64,000 bases of DNA, from positions 189,353 through 253,352 of the forward strand of contig NVWV01000008.1 in assembly GCA_002746305.1 (NCBI GenBank). Reading direction: 5' to 3'. Positions 17,748-27,430 of the stretch are shown here, in pieces. A program made the position numbers and the translations under genes. Source of the stretch: Bacteroidota bacterium (lineage in GTDB: Bacteria > Bacteroidota > Bacteroidia > NS11-12g > UBA9320). Below the pieces are notes generated by a model. It was not told the DNA's origin, searched no databases, and saw only the letters and a program-made list of their open reading frames with translations. Numbering within the stretch: the stretch's first letter is position 1; the number at the start of each line of letters is the position of its first letter.

Positions 17748-17806
17748 GGTTACAAACCTTTTCATTTGTTAAAAAAGAGTCAATATAGAGTTGACTCTTT
17801 TTTTTT
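17746..17806 (+). terminator. Double hairpin with TTTTCATTTGT between the stems (copy C)
   Basis: AAGGTT-ACA-AACCTT (17746-17760), TTTTCATTTGT (17759-17769), then the strong stem AAAAAAGAGTCAA / TTGACTCTTTTTT (17771-17803) with further T residues. Confidence 0.85.
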
Positions 17807-17827
17807 ACTTTGCACGCATCTAATCCT

Positions 17828-19654
17828 TTGTTAAGAAAGATTCTCATATTCATTTTAATTGCTTGGACTTCTTGTCTAAATGCCCAATCCATTTCAAAAA
17901 TGGACAGTATGAATCAGGTAATTTTTAATCAGACCGATAGTACATTTTTTGCCAATTGGGCGTATACCATCGTCGATGATACGAATTTCAATCCCGATGA
18001 AAAACGCCAACTTATCGAATGGTTTATCATCCGTACAACAGATCTAAATCAAGAAGAATCTTATGCTCATTTCCGTTTTCGTAAATCAATTCAAAAGACC
18101 ATAGAAGGTAACTATAAGGAAGCATTAGAAATAATAGATGAGATACTTCCAATTGCAAAAAGATATCACAGTCTTATAGAGCCGGGATGCTATAATTCTG
18201 CAGGAGGTATGATTGCCTTACAAGGTGAGCCAGAACTGGGTATCATTTACCTAAAAAAAGCTATAGAACTAACTCCTACATACCATCTACCTCAATCCAA
18301 AATAGACAGAGCTCTTGTAAATCACTATACCACTTTAGGAAATATCTACTCCAACGATACACAACTGGATAGTGCAGAAAAATATGTACGAAAAAGCTAC
18401 ATGATGGCAAAACAAATTGGCATTTATGGAACTAAGGAAAGATGTTTTGGCGTGATTAATCTTGGCAAATTATTTTATCTTAAAAATGAAATAGATTCAA
18501 GTATAGCATACTGTAAAAAGGGTTTACAAGAAACCCAAATTAGACATTATGAAGACCTCAAATGCTTTGCACTTATGCGTATCGCTGATGGATTTTCAAA
18601 ACTAGGAAAATACGATTCTTCATTTCATTATTACCACTTGGCCTTAGACAAAGTAAAGAAGCATAAGTTACAAAGACTTCATGTAAACATTCTCTACAAA
18701 TTAGCTCATTTACATAAAAAGCTAGAGCGATACGAAAAATCAACCATTTACTTTGAAGAATACAGTAAACTGAATCAAGAACAACACAAACTTAACAAAA
18801 CTGCTACATCTAACCACCTGATAAACAGAACAAAAGAACAAGAAAAGACACAAGCAAAACTGGAGCTTCATCAAATAAAGGTAGAAGAGCAACTAAAAAG
18901 GCAACAACTCCAAATTGGAATTTTAACCTTATTGGCTTTGGTTATTATCCTTGGATTATTCCTATATTTTTGGTATCAACGTAAAGAACTTACCCAACAA
19001 TTAAGAGAACAAAAAATAGAAAAAGAGTTAATAGCTAGCCAGATACGGGCAGTAAATTCTCAGATGAATCCGCATTTTGTCTTCAACGCTCTCAATTCCG
19101 TACAAGATCTAATCATCCAAAAAGACATACGCAACTCAAATATCTACCTTGGAAAATTTGCTGAGCTTATGCGAAAAACATTAGAATACTCCCAAGTAGA
19201 TACCATAAGTTTACACAAGGAATTAGAAACTACAGAACTATATCTTGAACTTGAAAAACTTCGATTTGGAGATGATTTTGAATACACCATTAACAATCTA
19301 CTTTCAAAAGAAGATTCTGACGAAATTATGATTCCAAGTCTGTTGCTCCAACCCTATACCGAAAATGCTATAAAGCATGGCTTACTGCATAAAAAAGGAT
19401 CGAAAAACCTTAAAATAGAGGTCAAAAGACAAGATTCTATCATTTTACTATCTATTGAGGATAATGGAATAGGAAGACAAAAATCTACTGAGATTAATAG
19501 TCGCAGAAAGAATAAACCATCAAGTTTCGCTATGCAAGCAAATGAAAATCGATTGGAATTAATCAAAGAATCCTCTGGTTTAGATATACATCTAAACATT
19601 GAAGATTTGACCGAACCCACTGGCACTAAAATAGTATTGAAAATCCCAAGTTAG
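17828..19654 (+). CDS. LytS-type histidine kinase with N-terminal TPR domain (kinase 2)
   Basis: About 608 residues. No ATG precedes the signal peptide. TTG 17828 (MLRKILIFILIAWTS..NAQ) gives the cleanest one; TTG 17810, six codons earlier, is the alternative. Domain order matches kinase 1: TPR-like sensory region, a coiled linker, one membrane helix (LTLLALVIILGLFLYFWY), His_kinase with MNPHFVFNALNSVQ (His near residue 416), and HATPase (PYTENAIKHG, DNGIGRQKS). Transcription starts immediately after terminator copy C or reads through it. It pairs with regulator 2, 90 bp downstream. The ligand is unknown. Confidence 0.88.
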   Translation: MLRKILIFILIAWTSCLNAQSISKMDSMNQVIFNQTDSTFFANWAYTIVDDTNFNPDEKRQLIEWFIIRTTDLNQEESYAHFRFRKSIQKTIEGNYKEALEIIDEILPIAKRYHSLIEPGCYNSAGGMIALQGEPELGIIYLKKAIELTPTYHLPQSKIDRALVNHYTTLGNIYSNDTQLDSAEKYVRKSYMMAKQIGIYGTKERCFGVINLGKLFYLKNEIDSSIAYCKKGLQETQIRHYEDLKCFALMRIADGFSKLGKYDSSFHYYHLALDKVKKHKLQRLHVNILYKLAHLHKKLERYEKSTIYFEEYSKLNQEQHKLNKTATSNHLINRTKEQEKTQAKLELHQIKVEEQLKRQQLQIGILTLLALVIILGLFLYFWYQRKELTQQLREQKIEKELIASQIRAVNSQMNPHFVFNALNSVQDLIIQKDIRNSNIYLGKFAELMRKTLEYSQVDTISLHKELETTELYLELEKLRFGDDFEYTINNLLSKEDSDEIMIPSLLLQPYTENAIKHGLLHKKGSKNLKIEVKRQDSIILLSIEDNGIGRQKSTEINSRRKNKPSSFAMQANENRLELIKESSGLDIHLNIEDLTEPTGTKIVLKIPS

Positions 19655-19744
19655 CAGTTCGTATTACGCTTAATAAAGTCAACACAACGGTTCACGGAAT
19701 TGTAGCGTATAAATTCAAACCTTTATTACATATTTGAACAACCA

Positions 19745-20509
19745 ATGACTGAAACAATTAAGGCAATTATCATAGATGATGAGGAAAGAGCAAGGAGACT
19801 ATTGTCAACTACACTTACCGACCATTGCAGTGAAATTGAGGTGCTCGCTCAATGTGAGAATGTCCCCGAAGGAGTACTAGCTATCAATAGACTCAAACCT
19901 GATGTTGTTTTTCTGGACATTGAGATGCCCGAATATACTGGATTTGAGCTACTCGATTTTTTTAGAGAGGTTGATTTTGAAATAATTTTTGTGACCGCTT
20001 ATAGTGAATATGCCATTCAAGCTTTTGAAGTATCAGCGATAGACTATATTTTGAAGCCTATTCGTATCGACAAACTGGAAACTGCAGTAGAAAGACTAAA
20101 ATCAAAACTTTCTAGTACCACAATGTTTGACAGATTGGAAACCTTAAAAACTAATTTAGCTTCTGACTACATCGAAAAAATTGCTGTTCCCGTTTCTGAT
20201 GGACTGATTTTTATTAAAGTAAATGAGATATCGTATATAGAGGCAGACGGATCATATGCTAAATTACAGCTAATTAACGGATCTAATATGCTAATTAGCA
20301 AGAATCTAAAATTTTTCAAAGATCTTTTGAAAAATCAGAATCACTTTTATAGAGTCCATAGAAGTCACCTTCTTAACATGCATACAATTCAAAAGTACAA
20401 CCGGCACGAAAGCCTTGTTATACTTGAAAACGGAACTAAAATAAAAGTAGCAAGAGATCATAAAAGCAGTTTTGAAACCGCTCTTAAAGATTTGCATTCC
20501 GATTCATAA
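19745..20509 (+). CDS. LytTR-family response regulator (regulator 2)
   Basis: 254 residues with receiver domain (Asp11/12, phospho-acceptor Asp58 in VVFLDIEMP, YILKP) and LytTR domain (EISYIEADGSYAKLQ, LISKNLKFFKDLL, FYRVHRSHLLNM). Partner of kinase 2 and paralogue of regulator 1, so the whole kinase-regulator pair was duplicated as a unit. The 90-bp gap before it carries TTCGTATTA and ACGGTTCAC...ATTGTA, which resemble pieces of the cargo-gene upstream block. An unusually clean 20-bp repeat is not seen here. Confidence 0.93.
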   Translation: MTETIKAIIIDDEERARRLLSTTLTDHCSEIEVLAQCENVPEGVLAINRLKPDVVFLDIEMPEYTGFELLDFFREVDFEIIFVTAYSEYAIQAFEVSAIDYILKPIRIDKLETAVERLKSKLSSTTMFDRLETLKTNLASDYIEKIAVPVSDGLIFIKVNEISYIEADGSYAKLQLINGSNMLISKNLKFFKDLLKNQNHFYRVHRSHLLNMHTIQKYNRHESLVILENGTKIKVARDHKSSFETALKDLHSDS

Positions 20510-20588
20510 AAACAGGGATTACATTCCCTAGATTTATAAATTCCGAGCACCATTGTAAGAATACATGCATCTCCACGTATATCTGACC

Positions 20589-21188
20589 ATGAACACAAAA
20601 AAAATATTCAATAGAACACTCGCCGTACTTATACTATTCTCTTCCATTACGGCATATGCCGCCGTAGCACATTCTTGGAAAATCGACAAAACACACACTG
20701 GAATTAATTTCTCTATCAACCATTTTTTCTCTGCAGTAACAGGCAACTTCAAGGAATACAGCGGAACTATTTCGTTTGATCCCGATAATTTAGAAGGAAG
20801 CTCAGTTTCTTTTACTATCCCCGTAACTAGTGTCAATACTTCTGATGCAAAACGAGATAAGCACTTGCAATCTGCTGATTTTTTCAACGCAAAAAAATTC
20901 CCCAACATTACTTTCACATCGGATAAATTTCTTATGAAAGATGGTAAACTTAATGTGCTTGGAGATTTAACAATAAGAGATGTCACTAAAAAAGTAGCTT
21001 TCCCAATAGAGATTAAAGGACGAATGGACCACCCATTTATGAAAAATTCTGAGTTATTGGGAATCGCAATAAATACTAAAATCAATAGAACTTCATTTGG
21101 TGTAGGAACAGGTAGTTGGGCTGCTACATCTGTAGTAGGAGAAGACGTATTGATCTCTATAAATATGGAACTAACTCGAAAAAAATAA
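20589..21188 (+). CDS. YceI-family periplasmic protein
   Basis: 199 residues from ATG 20589 (an ATG at 20565 would place eight extra residues before the signal peptide). Signal peptide to about residue 21 (TAYA). The YceI lipocalin-like barrel shows the usual landmarks: WKIDKTHTGINFSINH, ISFDPDNLEGSSVSFTIPV, KRDKHLQSADFFNAKKFPNITF and LNVLGDLTIRDVTKKV. YceI proteins bind isoprenoid or other amphiphilic molecules. Its cargo here is unknown. Confidence 0.94.
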   Translation: MNTKKIFNRTLAVLILFSSITAYAAVAHSWKIDKTHTGINFSINHFFSAVTGNFKEYSGTISFDPDNLEGSSVSFTIPVTSVNTSDAKRDKHLQSADFFNAKKFPNITFTSDKFLMKDGKLNVLGDLTIRDVTKKVAFPIEIKGRMDHPFMKNSELLGIAINTKINRTSFGVGTGSWAATSVVGEDVLISINMELTRKK

Positions 21189-21242
21189 GAACTTATTTAA
21201 CTAGAAGGGTTAAAAAAAATCAACTTGTTAATACTTAAATGT

Positions 21243-21275
21243 AAAAGGGAAAAGCGTAGAGCCTTTCCCTTTTTT
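21243..21275 (+). terminator. Intrinsic terminator after the YceI gene
   Basis: AAAAGGGAAA-AGC / GC-C-TTTCCCTTTT (one mismatch, loop GTAGA) followed by T residues. The -7 box of the next gene follows it at once. Confidence 0.8.
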
Positions 21276-21293
21276 AATTCCTATTTTCGCGAC

Positions 21294-21755
21294 ATGAAGT
21301 TTGCTTTTATTATCCCCTTTGCTCTACTAATTTCTTGCAGCCAATCTGCTCAAAATCAAATTCAAGAAAAAACAGAACCAACAATGGATTGGCTCTTAGG
21401 CGACTGGGTAAGGACAAATGGACAACCCGGAGAACACACTTTTGAACATTGGTCAAAAACAAATGAAGGATTCATTTGCAATGCCTTCACCATTGTAAAT
21501 GAAGACACTGTTTTTCAAGAGAGAATTGATGTTTATTTAAGTGATAATATTTGGCAATACAAAGTAAGTGGTCCAAATGATACAGCTGTTATTTTTAGTG
21601 CCACAAGCATATCTGATTCCAACTTCATTTGTGAGAATTTGAAACATGACTTTCCTAAAATTATAACCTATGATAAAGATGGTGATTGTATTGCTGCTAC
21701 TATATCTGATGGTAGTACTAAAGAAATACTATTTAGGTACGAAAGAGAGCATTAA
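21294..21755 (+). CDS. DUF6265 family lipoprotein
   Basis: 153 residues from ATG 21294, four bases after a -7-like box TATTTTCG (21282-21289). Lipoprotein signal with lipobox LLISC. The mature part is a single DUF6265 domain: MDWLLGDWVRTN, FEHWSKTNEGF, EDTVFQERI, FICENLKHDFPKIITY. It is a small calycin-like fold with no established function. It converges on urocanate hydratase, the two stop codons overlapping by 4 bp. Confidence 0.85.
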   Translation: MKFAFIIPFALLISCSQSAQNQIQEKTEPTMDWLLGDWVRTNGQPGEHTFEHWSKTNEGFICNAFTIVNEDTVFQERIDVYLSDNIWQYKVSGPNDTAVIFSATSISDSNFICENLKHDFPKIITYDKDGDCIAATISDGSTKEILFRYEREH

Positions 21756-23782
21756 AACAACCCCTTCAATAAATCATCGTCTACTCCATTAGCTAATGTA
21801 ACTTTAAGCTTATCGTTACGCTCCATTTCTCGTTTTATAGCAAACTGAGCATTCTCATTTCTAGCCCAACTTCGTCTTGCAATACCATTATTTACATCAT
21901 ACAGCAACATATTTTTTAATCGAGCATCTGCCTCATTTGTGCCGTCTAGAAGCATTCCAAAACCTCCGTTCATTACTTCGCCCCAGCCTACACCTCCACC
22001 GTTGTGTATGCTCACCCAAGTAGCTCCACGAAAGCTATCGCCTATTACATTGTGAATAGCCATGTCTGCTGTAAACTTACTTCCATCGTATATGTTACTT
22101 GTCTCACGGTACGGCGAGTCTGTACCACTAACATCATGGTGATCTCTACCCAGCACTATTGGAGCACTTACTTTACCAGAAGCAACCGCTTTGTTAAAGG
22201 CCTCCGCTATTTTAATTCGACCTTCACTGTCTGTATATAAGATTCTGGCTTGAGATCCCACTACCATTTGATTTCCATCAGCTTCCTCTATCCATTTGAT
22301 ATTATCTGCCATTTGTTGCTGAATCTCTTTTGGTGCAGTTTTCTGAATTTCACGCATTACACGTGCAGCTATCTCATCCGATTTCTTCAAATCCAATGGG
22401 TTGCCACTTGTACACACCCATCTGAATGGACCAAAGCCATAATCAAAGCACATCGGACCTAAAATATCTTGTACATAACTGGGATATTTAAAGTCAATCC
22501 CGTTTGCTGCCATTACATCTGCTCCTGCCCTACTACTTTCCAATAAAAATGCATTTCCGTAATCAAAAAAATAGGTTCCGACAGCTGTATGTCTATCAAT
22601 CGCAGCGGCATGCCTTCTTAAAGAAGAATAAACCTCTTCTTTAAATTTTTCTGGTTCCTCAGCCATCATTATATTACTCTCTTCAAAGGTTAATCCCGCA
22701 GGATAATACCCTCCAGCAAAAGGATTATGTAAGGACGTTTGGTCACTCCCCACGTGAATGAAAACTTTCTCTTCTGCGAATTGCTCCCAGATGTCTATTA
22801 CATTCCCTACATAAGCTATGCTTACCACTTCTTTATCAGCAATTGCTTTACGTACCCTTACCAAAAGCTCTGTCATATCAGAACACAGCACATCCACCCA
22901 TCCCTGTTCATGCCGCTTATGAGCTGCAGCTGAATTCACCTCGGCACATACTGTGATACAACCTGCAATATTTCCTGCTTTGGGTTGAGCTCCACTCATT
23001 CCTCCCAAGCCTGCGGTTAAAAATATCTTACCCGCTGAGGTATCACCTTCTTTTAACTTCATTCGAAAGGCATTCATCACTGTAATTGTAGTCCCGTGAA
23101 CAATGCCTTGTGGACCTATGTACATGAAACTACCTGCGGTCATCTGACCATATTGGGTAACACCTAGAGCATTGTATTTTTCCCAATCATCGGGTTGGCT
23201 ATAATTGGGGATCATTAAACCATTAGTCACCACTACACGTGGAGCTTCTTTACCACTTGGGAATAACCCCATGGGATGACCACTGTACAGATGAAGTGTT
23301 TGTTCCTCTGTCATTTCACTTAAATACTTCATGGTAAGAAGATATTGAGCCCAGTTCTGAAAGACAGCCCCATTTCCTCCATACGTAATAAGTTCTTCTG
23401 GATGTTGAGCTACAGCCGGATCTAGATTATTTTGAATCATCAACATGATACCTGCTGCTTGCTGACAATTCGCCGGATACTCATTTATTGGACGAGCATA
23501 TATCTCATAGCTTGGCTTAAAACGGTACATATAAATACGTCCGTAATCCTTTAATTCTTTGGCGAACTCGGGTGCAAGCTCAGCATGCCACTCCTTTGAA
23601 AAATAACGCAGAGCATTTCTCACAGATAATACTTTCTCATCTGAACTTAAAATATCTTTACGCTTCGGGGCATTTGAGTTTCCAGAGTCATTCGTACTTC
23701 TATTGGTACGACTTGCTTCTGGTAAAACGGAAGGTATTCCTTGAGATATGAGTTGTTTAAAATCCACTTGCCTTTGATTCAT
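21752..23782 (-). CDS. hutU: Urocanate hydratase
   Basis: 676 residues from ATG 23782 (the open frame runs 12 codons further upstream). Converts urocanate to imidazolonepropionate with bound NAD+, the second step of histidine degradation. Recognisable urocanase segments include EYPANCQQAAGIMLMIQNN, LYSGHPMGLFPSG, GGMSGAQPKAGNIAG, IGPQGIVHGTT and WVSIHNGGGVGWGEVMNGG. It is longer than the roughly 555-residue proteobacterial enzyme, as in other Bacteroidota. No hutH, hutI or hutG lies in the window, so it stands alone here. Confidence 0.95.
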   Translation of the reverse strand: MNQRQVDFKQLISQGIPSVLPEASRTNRSTNDSGNSNAPKRKDILSSDEKVLSVRNALRYFSKEWHAELAPEFAKELKDYGRIYMYRFKPSYEIYARPINEYPANCQQAAGIMLMIQNNLDPAVAQHPEELITYGGNGAVFQNWAQYLLTMKYLSEMTEEQTLHLYSGHPMGLFPSGKEAPRVVVTNGLMIPNYSQPDDWEKYNALGVTQYGQMTAGSFMYIGPQGIVHGTTITVMNAFRMKLKEGDTSAGKIFLTAGLGGMSGAQPKAGNIAGCITVCAEVNSAAAHKRHEQGWVDVLCSDMTELLVRVRKAIADKEVVSIAYVGNVIDIWEQFAEEKVFIHVGSDQTSLHNPFAGGYYPAGLTFEESNIMMAEEPEKFKEEVYSSLRRHAAAIDRHTAVGTYFFDYGNAFLLESSRAGADVMAANGIDFKYPSYVQDILGPMCFDYGFGPFRWVCTSGNPLDLKKSDEIAARVMREIQKTAPKEIQQQMADNIKWIEEADGNQMVVGSQARILYTDSEGRIKIAEAFNKAVASGKVSAPIVLGRDHHDVSGTDSPYRETSNIYDGSKFTADMAIHNVIGDSFRGATWVSIHNGGGVGWGEVMNGGFGMLLDGTNEADARLKNMLLYDVNNGIARRSWARNENAQFAIKREMERNDKLKVTLANGVDDDLLKGLF

Positions 23783-23851
23783 TTCTACAAAGGTCTTATT
23801 TGATGGTGGATATACCAAAAAGCTTGATTGAGAGTTTTGCCTTAGAGGAGA

Positions 23852-26191
23852 CTACCTCATTAAAACAAACTTACTTGAAGCTATGCTACCTCCTCTATTG
23901 ACTCGAATCCAATAAAACCCGTTCGTCAGATATGAAAGATCAATTTGCAAAGGATAAACTCCCAGCTCACCCGCAATAAGAACTTGACCTTGATTGTCAA
24001 TTATTTCAAAGTCTCCATCTACTAAATCCTGATTGATATTCTTTACAACCAGTGTATTGTTTACCACTGGATTGGGTGCAACAATTATATCATCCACCGT
24101 AAAATTACTATTCAATGAATCTATACATTGGAAATCCATCTTACTGATCTCAAAGAACTCTAACAAGTCTTCCAACATTACACATGGTCTTTCTTTAGCA
24201 AAACTTCGAAGAGCATTTACCTGAAAATCCCAAGCGGTCATACTCTCTGGGAAGCCCCATCTGGCGATATGTTCTTCCATTTCCGGTCTGTAAATATTCT
24301 CAAATTCAGTAATAGCAGCAGTTACCCTCCCAACACTAAATGAATTATTCAAGTGGAATGCAAATCGAGCTAAAAAATCTTCCTTGAACTTCTCATTTTC
24401 AAGTAATTTTCTAAATATTCTACTAGAACATTCTGATCTCTCCCATGTAGTTATATCAGTGACATGGTCCATTGAATTAACCCAAAAGCCTGAAGAATTA
24501 TCCTGATTGAAAGTAAAATCCAAATCATACATGATATACCTCCATTTGGAGTTAGGTCTTTTTGACTTCCAGAGTTTCATGTTGCTATAAGGCCAATCAT
24601 AATTAGCCGTATAAATCTGAGCAATAAAATAATCGATGACATTGTCCACATCAATCTTAGAGGAGACATATTGATAATTTGCATCATCCACTAAAGAATT
24701 AGCATTGACATAATCCTGAAGTGCGAGAAAATCTGTATTATCTCCTTCATCAATATCTCCACAGGTATTTACAATATCAAAACTATCTTTACCTATACCT
24801 GTAAGTTCATGAAAATAGTGCTTATCTTGCTTCTCTCTTATATTGTGTATCCCCCAATACTCCCCATCCAAATAAACCACACTAGGCTTTGACTGTTGAC
24901 CTTCAAAATTAAAATCAGTTAACAAAGACTGAAGCAAGGCATCTCTAAAATGAGTTTGCACAAAATCATTCCCAGAGTTTCTAAATGCTAAACGTTTGTA
25001 TTCATCAAAATTGAAGTCTTCAAAAAAAGGATATTCAATGTTTGACATTCCGTATTCACTCCTAAAATATAACGTAAATGATTTTTGAGCGAAACTCGTA
25101 CTACCTCCTCCACGTATTCTAATTCCTGCTTTCGTAGACCATTCTAATTCTTCATTCTCAGAAAAGTAGCTTACATGAATATTTCGTTCCCAATCTCGTC
25201 CTCTTTGACCATAATTCCCAGGAGGAAAACCACCTGTCCAGTTAGAATTTTGCAAAGTGAGTCCAGGTACATAGATTCCCGTATCGTGGTCAAAAAGATT
25301 CAGACTATCTGTGATAATAGAAACAATAGGGAAGTCATGTATATCGCCGATATTTTTTTCTATGAACGTGCTATGATAAATTGAAGTAGCCAAGGTATCA
25401 TCACAAAAACCTGCATAATTGACAACGTTAATTGTATTCACTCTTACAGGATTTTTCCACTTAAAAAAATTTAAAATCTGAGGGCCAGATAAAGGAGTTG
25501 TTGGAACAATACTAAGTCTATTCACTCTGTTTGTTTGACTCTTTATCCAGATTGGACTGGCATACAGGACGCTGTTTTTTGTAGGTGTCTCCCCATTTAA
25601 TGTATATCTAATCTCTAGGCATGGATTTAGACCTATTAACTCCAAGTTAAAAGAGTCCTGATAATATCCAGACTCTCTATTCGCGTATACACTCTTACTT
25701 TCACCATTAGAAACTCTAGGAGTTGATTCACTAAATCTAACGTAGTTTGAGGAACCGTCAAATGCACTTCCATAAGATTCATCATCAGCCAATGCTACTT
25801 TAGGAGTCTGTGAGATAATTTGCCCTAATTTATTGTACAAAAAGAGCTTCTCTCCTCCCTTTTTTATTTTGAAATCTGTATGTAGTTCACTAACGACCTT
25901 AATGTCATCACCCGATGCAAAAATGACCAAAAATGACTTTGGATCTAATGCTATCTGTGGTAAAAACCATTTATGAGACTCCTCATCCTCATCAGAAAGA
26001 CTATAATTTTCCAAATTAACAGATACATTGGAAGGGTTGTACAATTCTATCCAATCACTGTGCTTCCCATTATTATCAGTTATTCCGTTTACGTTGGAAG
26101 AGACAAACTCATTGATATGAATTTGCCCTTGAGCTGCAGACCAGTATACACAGCCTACAATTACAATTAGATGTTTAATAGTTTTAATCAA
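23852..26191 (-). CDS. CotH-family protein with lamin-tail domain and T9SS sorting domain
   Basis: 779 residues: signal peptide (about 1-21, AAQG); lamin tail domain (about 24-130; IHINEFVSSNVNG ... DWIELYNPS ... YSLSDED); a chitobiase-like Ig segment (about 165-240; EIRYTLNGETPTKN); a CotH kinase-like domain (about 290-670; IRIRGGGSTSFAQKSF, NFDEYKRLAFRNSGND, VVYLDGEYWGIHNIREKQ, YIMYDLDFTFNQD); and a T9SS type A tail (VAPNPVVNN ... LTNGFYWIRV). Bacterial CotH homologues can phosphorylate secreted proteins. Here it is a secreted, possibly surface-bound protein of unknown target. Confidence 0.9.
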   Translation of the reverse strand: MIKTIKHLIVIVGCVYWSAAQGQIHINEFVSSNVNGITDNNGKHSDWIELYNPSNVSVNLENYSLSDEDEESHKWFLPQIALDPKSFLVIFASGDDIKVVSELHTDFKIKKGGEKLFLYNKLGQIISQTPKVALADDESYGSAFDGSSNYVRFSESTPRVSNGESKSVYANRESGYYQDSFNLELIGLNPCLEIRYTLNGETPTKNSVLYASPIWIKSQTNRVNRLSIVPTTPLSGPQILNFFKWKNPVRVNTINVVNYAGFCDDTLATSIYHSTFIEKNIGDIHDFPIVSIITDSLNLFDHDTGIYVPGLTLQNSNWTGGFPPGNYGQRGRDWERNIHVSYFSENEELEWSTKAGIRIRGGGSTSFAQKSFTLYFRSEYGMSNIEYPFFEDFNFDEYKRLAFRNSGNDFVQTHFRDALLQSLLTDFNFEGQQSKPSVVYLDGEYWGIHNIREKQDKHYFHELTGIGKDSFDIVNTCGDIDEGDNTDFLALQDYVNANSLVDDANYQYVSSKIDVDNVIDYFIAQIYTANYDWPYSNMKLWKSKRPNSKWRYIMYDLDFTFNQDNSSGFWVNSMDHVTDITTWERSECSSRIFRKLLENEKFKEDFLARFAFHLNNSFSVGRVTAAITEFENIYRPEMEEHIARWGFPESMTAWDFQVNALRSFAKERPCVMLEDLLEFFEISKMDFQCIDSLNSNFTVDDIIVAPNPVVNNTLVVKNINQDLVDGDFEIIDNQGQVLIAGELGVYPLQIDLSYLTNGFYWIRVNRGGSIASSKFVLMR

Positions 26192-26334
26192 GAATTAGTT
26201 CAAATCTAACTTTAAGAAATCAGATTTCAGCGTTGTATTGTTCTCGTACAATCACAATTTGAATATTTTACATTCTATCGACTAAGTAAATAATCATTGA
26301 CACGTACATCTTAATACTTTCGTACATGCATACA

Positions 26335-26931
26335 ATGAAGAAAATCACAACACTATTTGCCTTATTTATTGCCTTTATGGCAAATGCCCAAACACCTTTC
26401 ATGAAAGATGTTCAAGGAATTAATGTCGGCGACACCATTGTGAATTTTAATGCTATCGATAAAGACAGCAAGCGTTATCATTTAAAAAATGATCTAGTAC
26501 ATGGAGATGTGGTTGTTATTTTTATTCGAGGTGAATGGTGTGGATACTGCAACCGACATATGAATAATCTTCAGGACAGTTTATCCCAAATAACGGCTAA
26601 AAAGGCTACAGTGGTAATAGTCTCACCAGAAAAGCCTAAATACCTAGAAATGACCACCCAAAAAGCAAATTTAAAGGCCACCATTCTATATGATAGTGGG
26701 TATGTAATCATGAAACAATTTGATGTTTTATGGGCTCCGGATAAAGCTATGGAAGCTAAATTCAAAAAATATTTCGGAGATGATTTAAAGGAAAGTCACT
26801 CGGATGATTCTCAACGACTCCCCGTTCCTGCCACCTATATTATTGGCCAAGATGGAGTAATCAAATGGCGACACTTTGATAGAAACTACCGTAAAAGGTC
26901 CACGGTCAAAGATATTTTAGAGAATCTTTAA
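26335..26931 (+). CDS. Secreted AhpC/TSA-type thioredoxin-fold protein
   Basis: 198 residues from ATG 26335 (ATG 26326 adds three residues before the signal peptide). Signal peptide to about residue 19 (MANAQ). Thioredoxin/peroxiredoxin fold with a CxxC motif GEWCGYC (Cys69, Cys72), strand TVVIVSPEKPKY, and cis-proline region LPVPATYIIGQDGVIKW. It is probably a periplasmic thiol peroxidase or disulfide oxidoreductase. A -7-like TACTTTCG lies at 26315-26322. Confidence 0.85.
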   Translation: MKKITTLFALFIAFMANAQTPFMKDVQGINVGDTIVNFNAIDKDSKRYHLKNDLVHGDVVVIFIRGEWCGYCNRHMNNLQDSLSQITAKKATVVIVSPEKPKYLEMTTQKANLKATILYDSGYVIMKQFDVLWAPDKAMEAKFKKYFGDDLKESHSDDSQRLPVPATYIIGQDGVIKWRHFDRNYRKRSTVKDILENL

Positions 26932-27410
26932 GGATATATCTTACCTAGCATTCCGATAACAGTTGGGAAATCATTGTTTGCGATAGTTTCAAAATAACTA
27001 CCTTTTAATACATTTCTGAATCTTAGCGTCCGTTCTTTTATTTTAAGGCTGGAAGTATCTTCATTTGAAATACTATCTAAATCTGAGTGACTAAAAGCAC
27101 TGATATGACCTTTTACCAAGGAACTATTAATACTAAAATAATTGAAGACCATTTGTTCATTTGTGAATGGTGTAACGAACAGAGAAAGTAGGTTAACAGT
27201 ATCCCCTGATTCTTGTGAAACTATGACATAATGATTATACGCATCCAAAGAATGATCCTGATCTAGCCAAGTATTCTTATAAATAACCTTGACAGCTTCC
27301 TCATCACTTAGGGCATCCTCAACAAAATTAAAATGAGATAGGTCCCAGTACTCTGGTTGTTGATTGCAGGAAATAACTATAGGAACTAAAAACAAGATTA
27401 AAAGTCTCAT
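26928..27410 (-). CDS. Putative lipoprotein of unknown function
   Basis: 160 residues. A short signal ending in lipobox VISC (Cys15) predicts lipidation. The mature part is acidic with alternating beta-strand-like stretches (YNHYVIVSQESGDTVNLLSLFV, NYFSINSSL) and no recognised domain. It lies 20 bp after the HTH regulator on the same strand and is probably the third gene of that operon. TATTCTTG just upstream could be a weak internal promoter. Its end overlaps the convergent peroxiredoxin-like gene by 4 bp. Confidence 0.65.
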   Translation of the reverse strand: MRLLILFLVPIVISCNQQPEYWDLSHFNFVEDALSDEEAVKVIYKNTWLDQDHSLDAYNHYVIVSQESGDTVNLLSLFVTPFTNEQMVFNYFSINSSLVKGHISAFSHSDLDSISNEDTSSLKIKERTLRFRNVLKGSYFETIANNDFPTVIGMLGKIYP

Positions 27411-27430
27411 ACTTCAAGAATACAATCTTT

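Noticed and set aside
20512..20534. AGGGA/TCCCT mini-hairpin after regulator 2 as a terminator
   Set aside because: The stem is only 5 bp and no T-run follows.
20534..21085. 183-residue open frame on the minus strand opposite the YceI gene
   Set aside because: The plus-strand frame encodes a complete YceI protein with signal peptide; the reverse frame has no family features and is its shadow.
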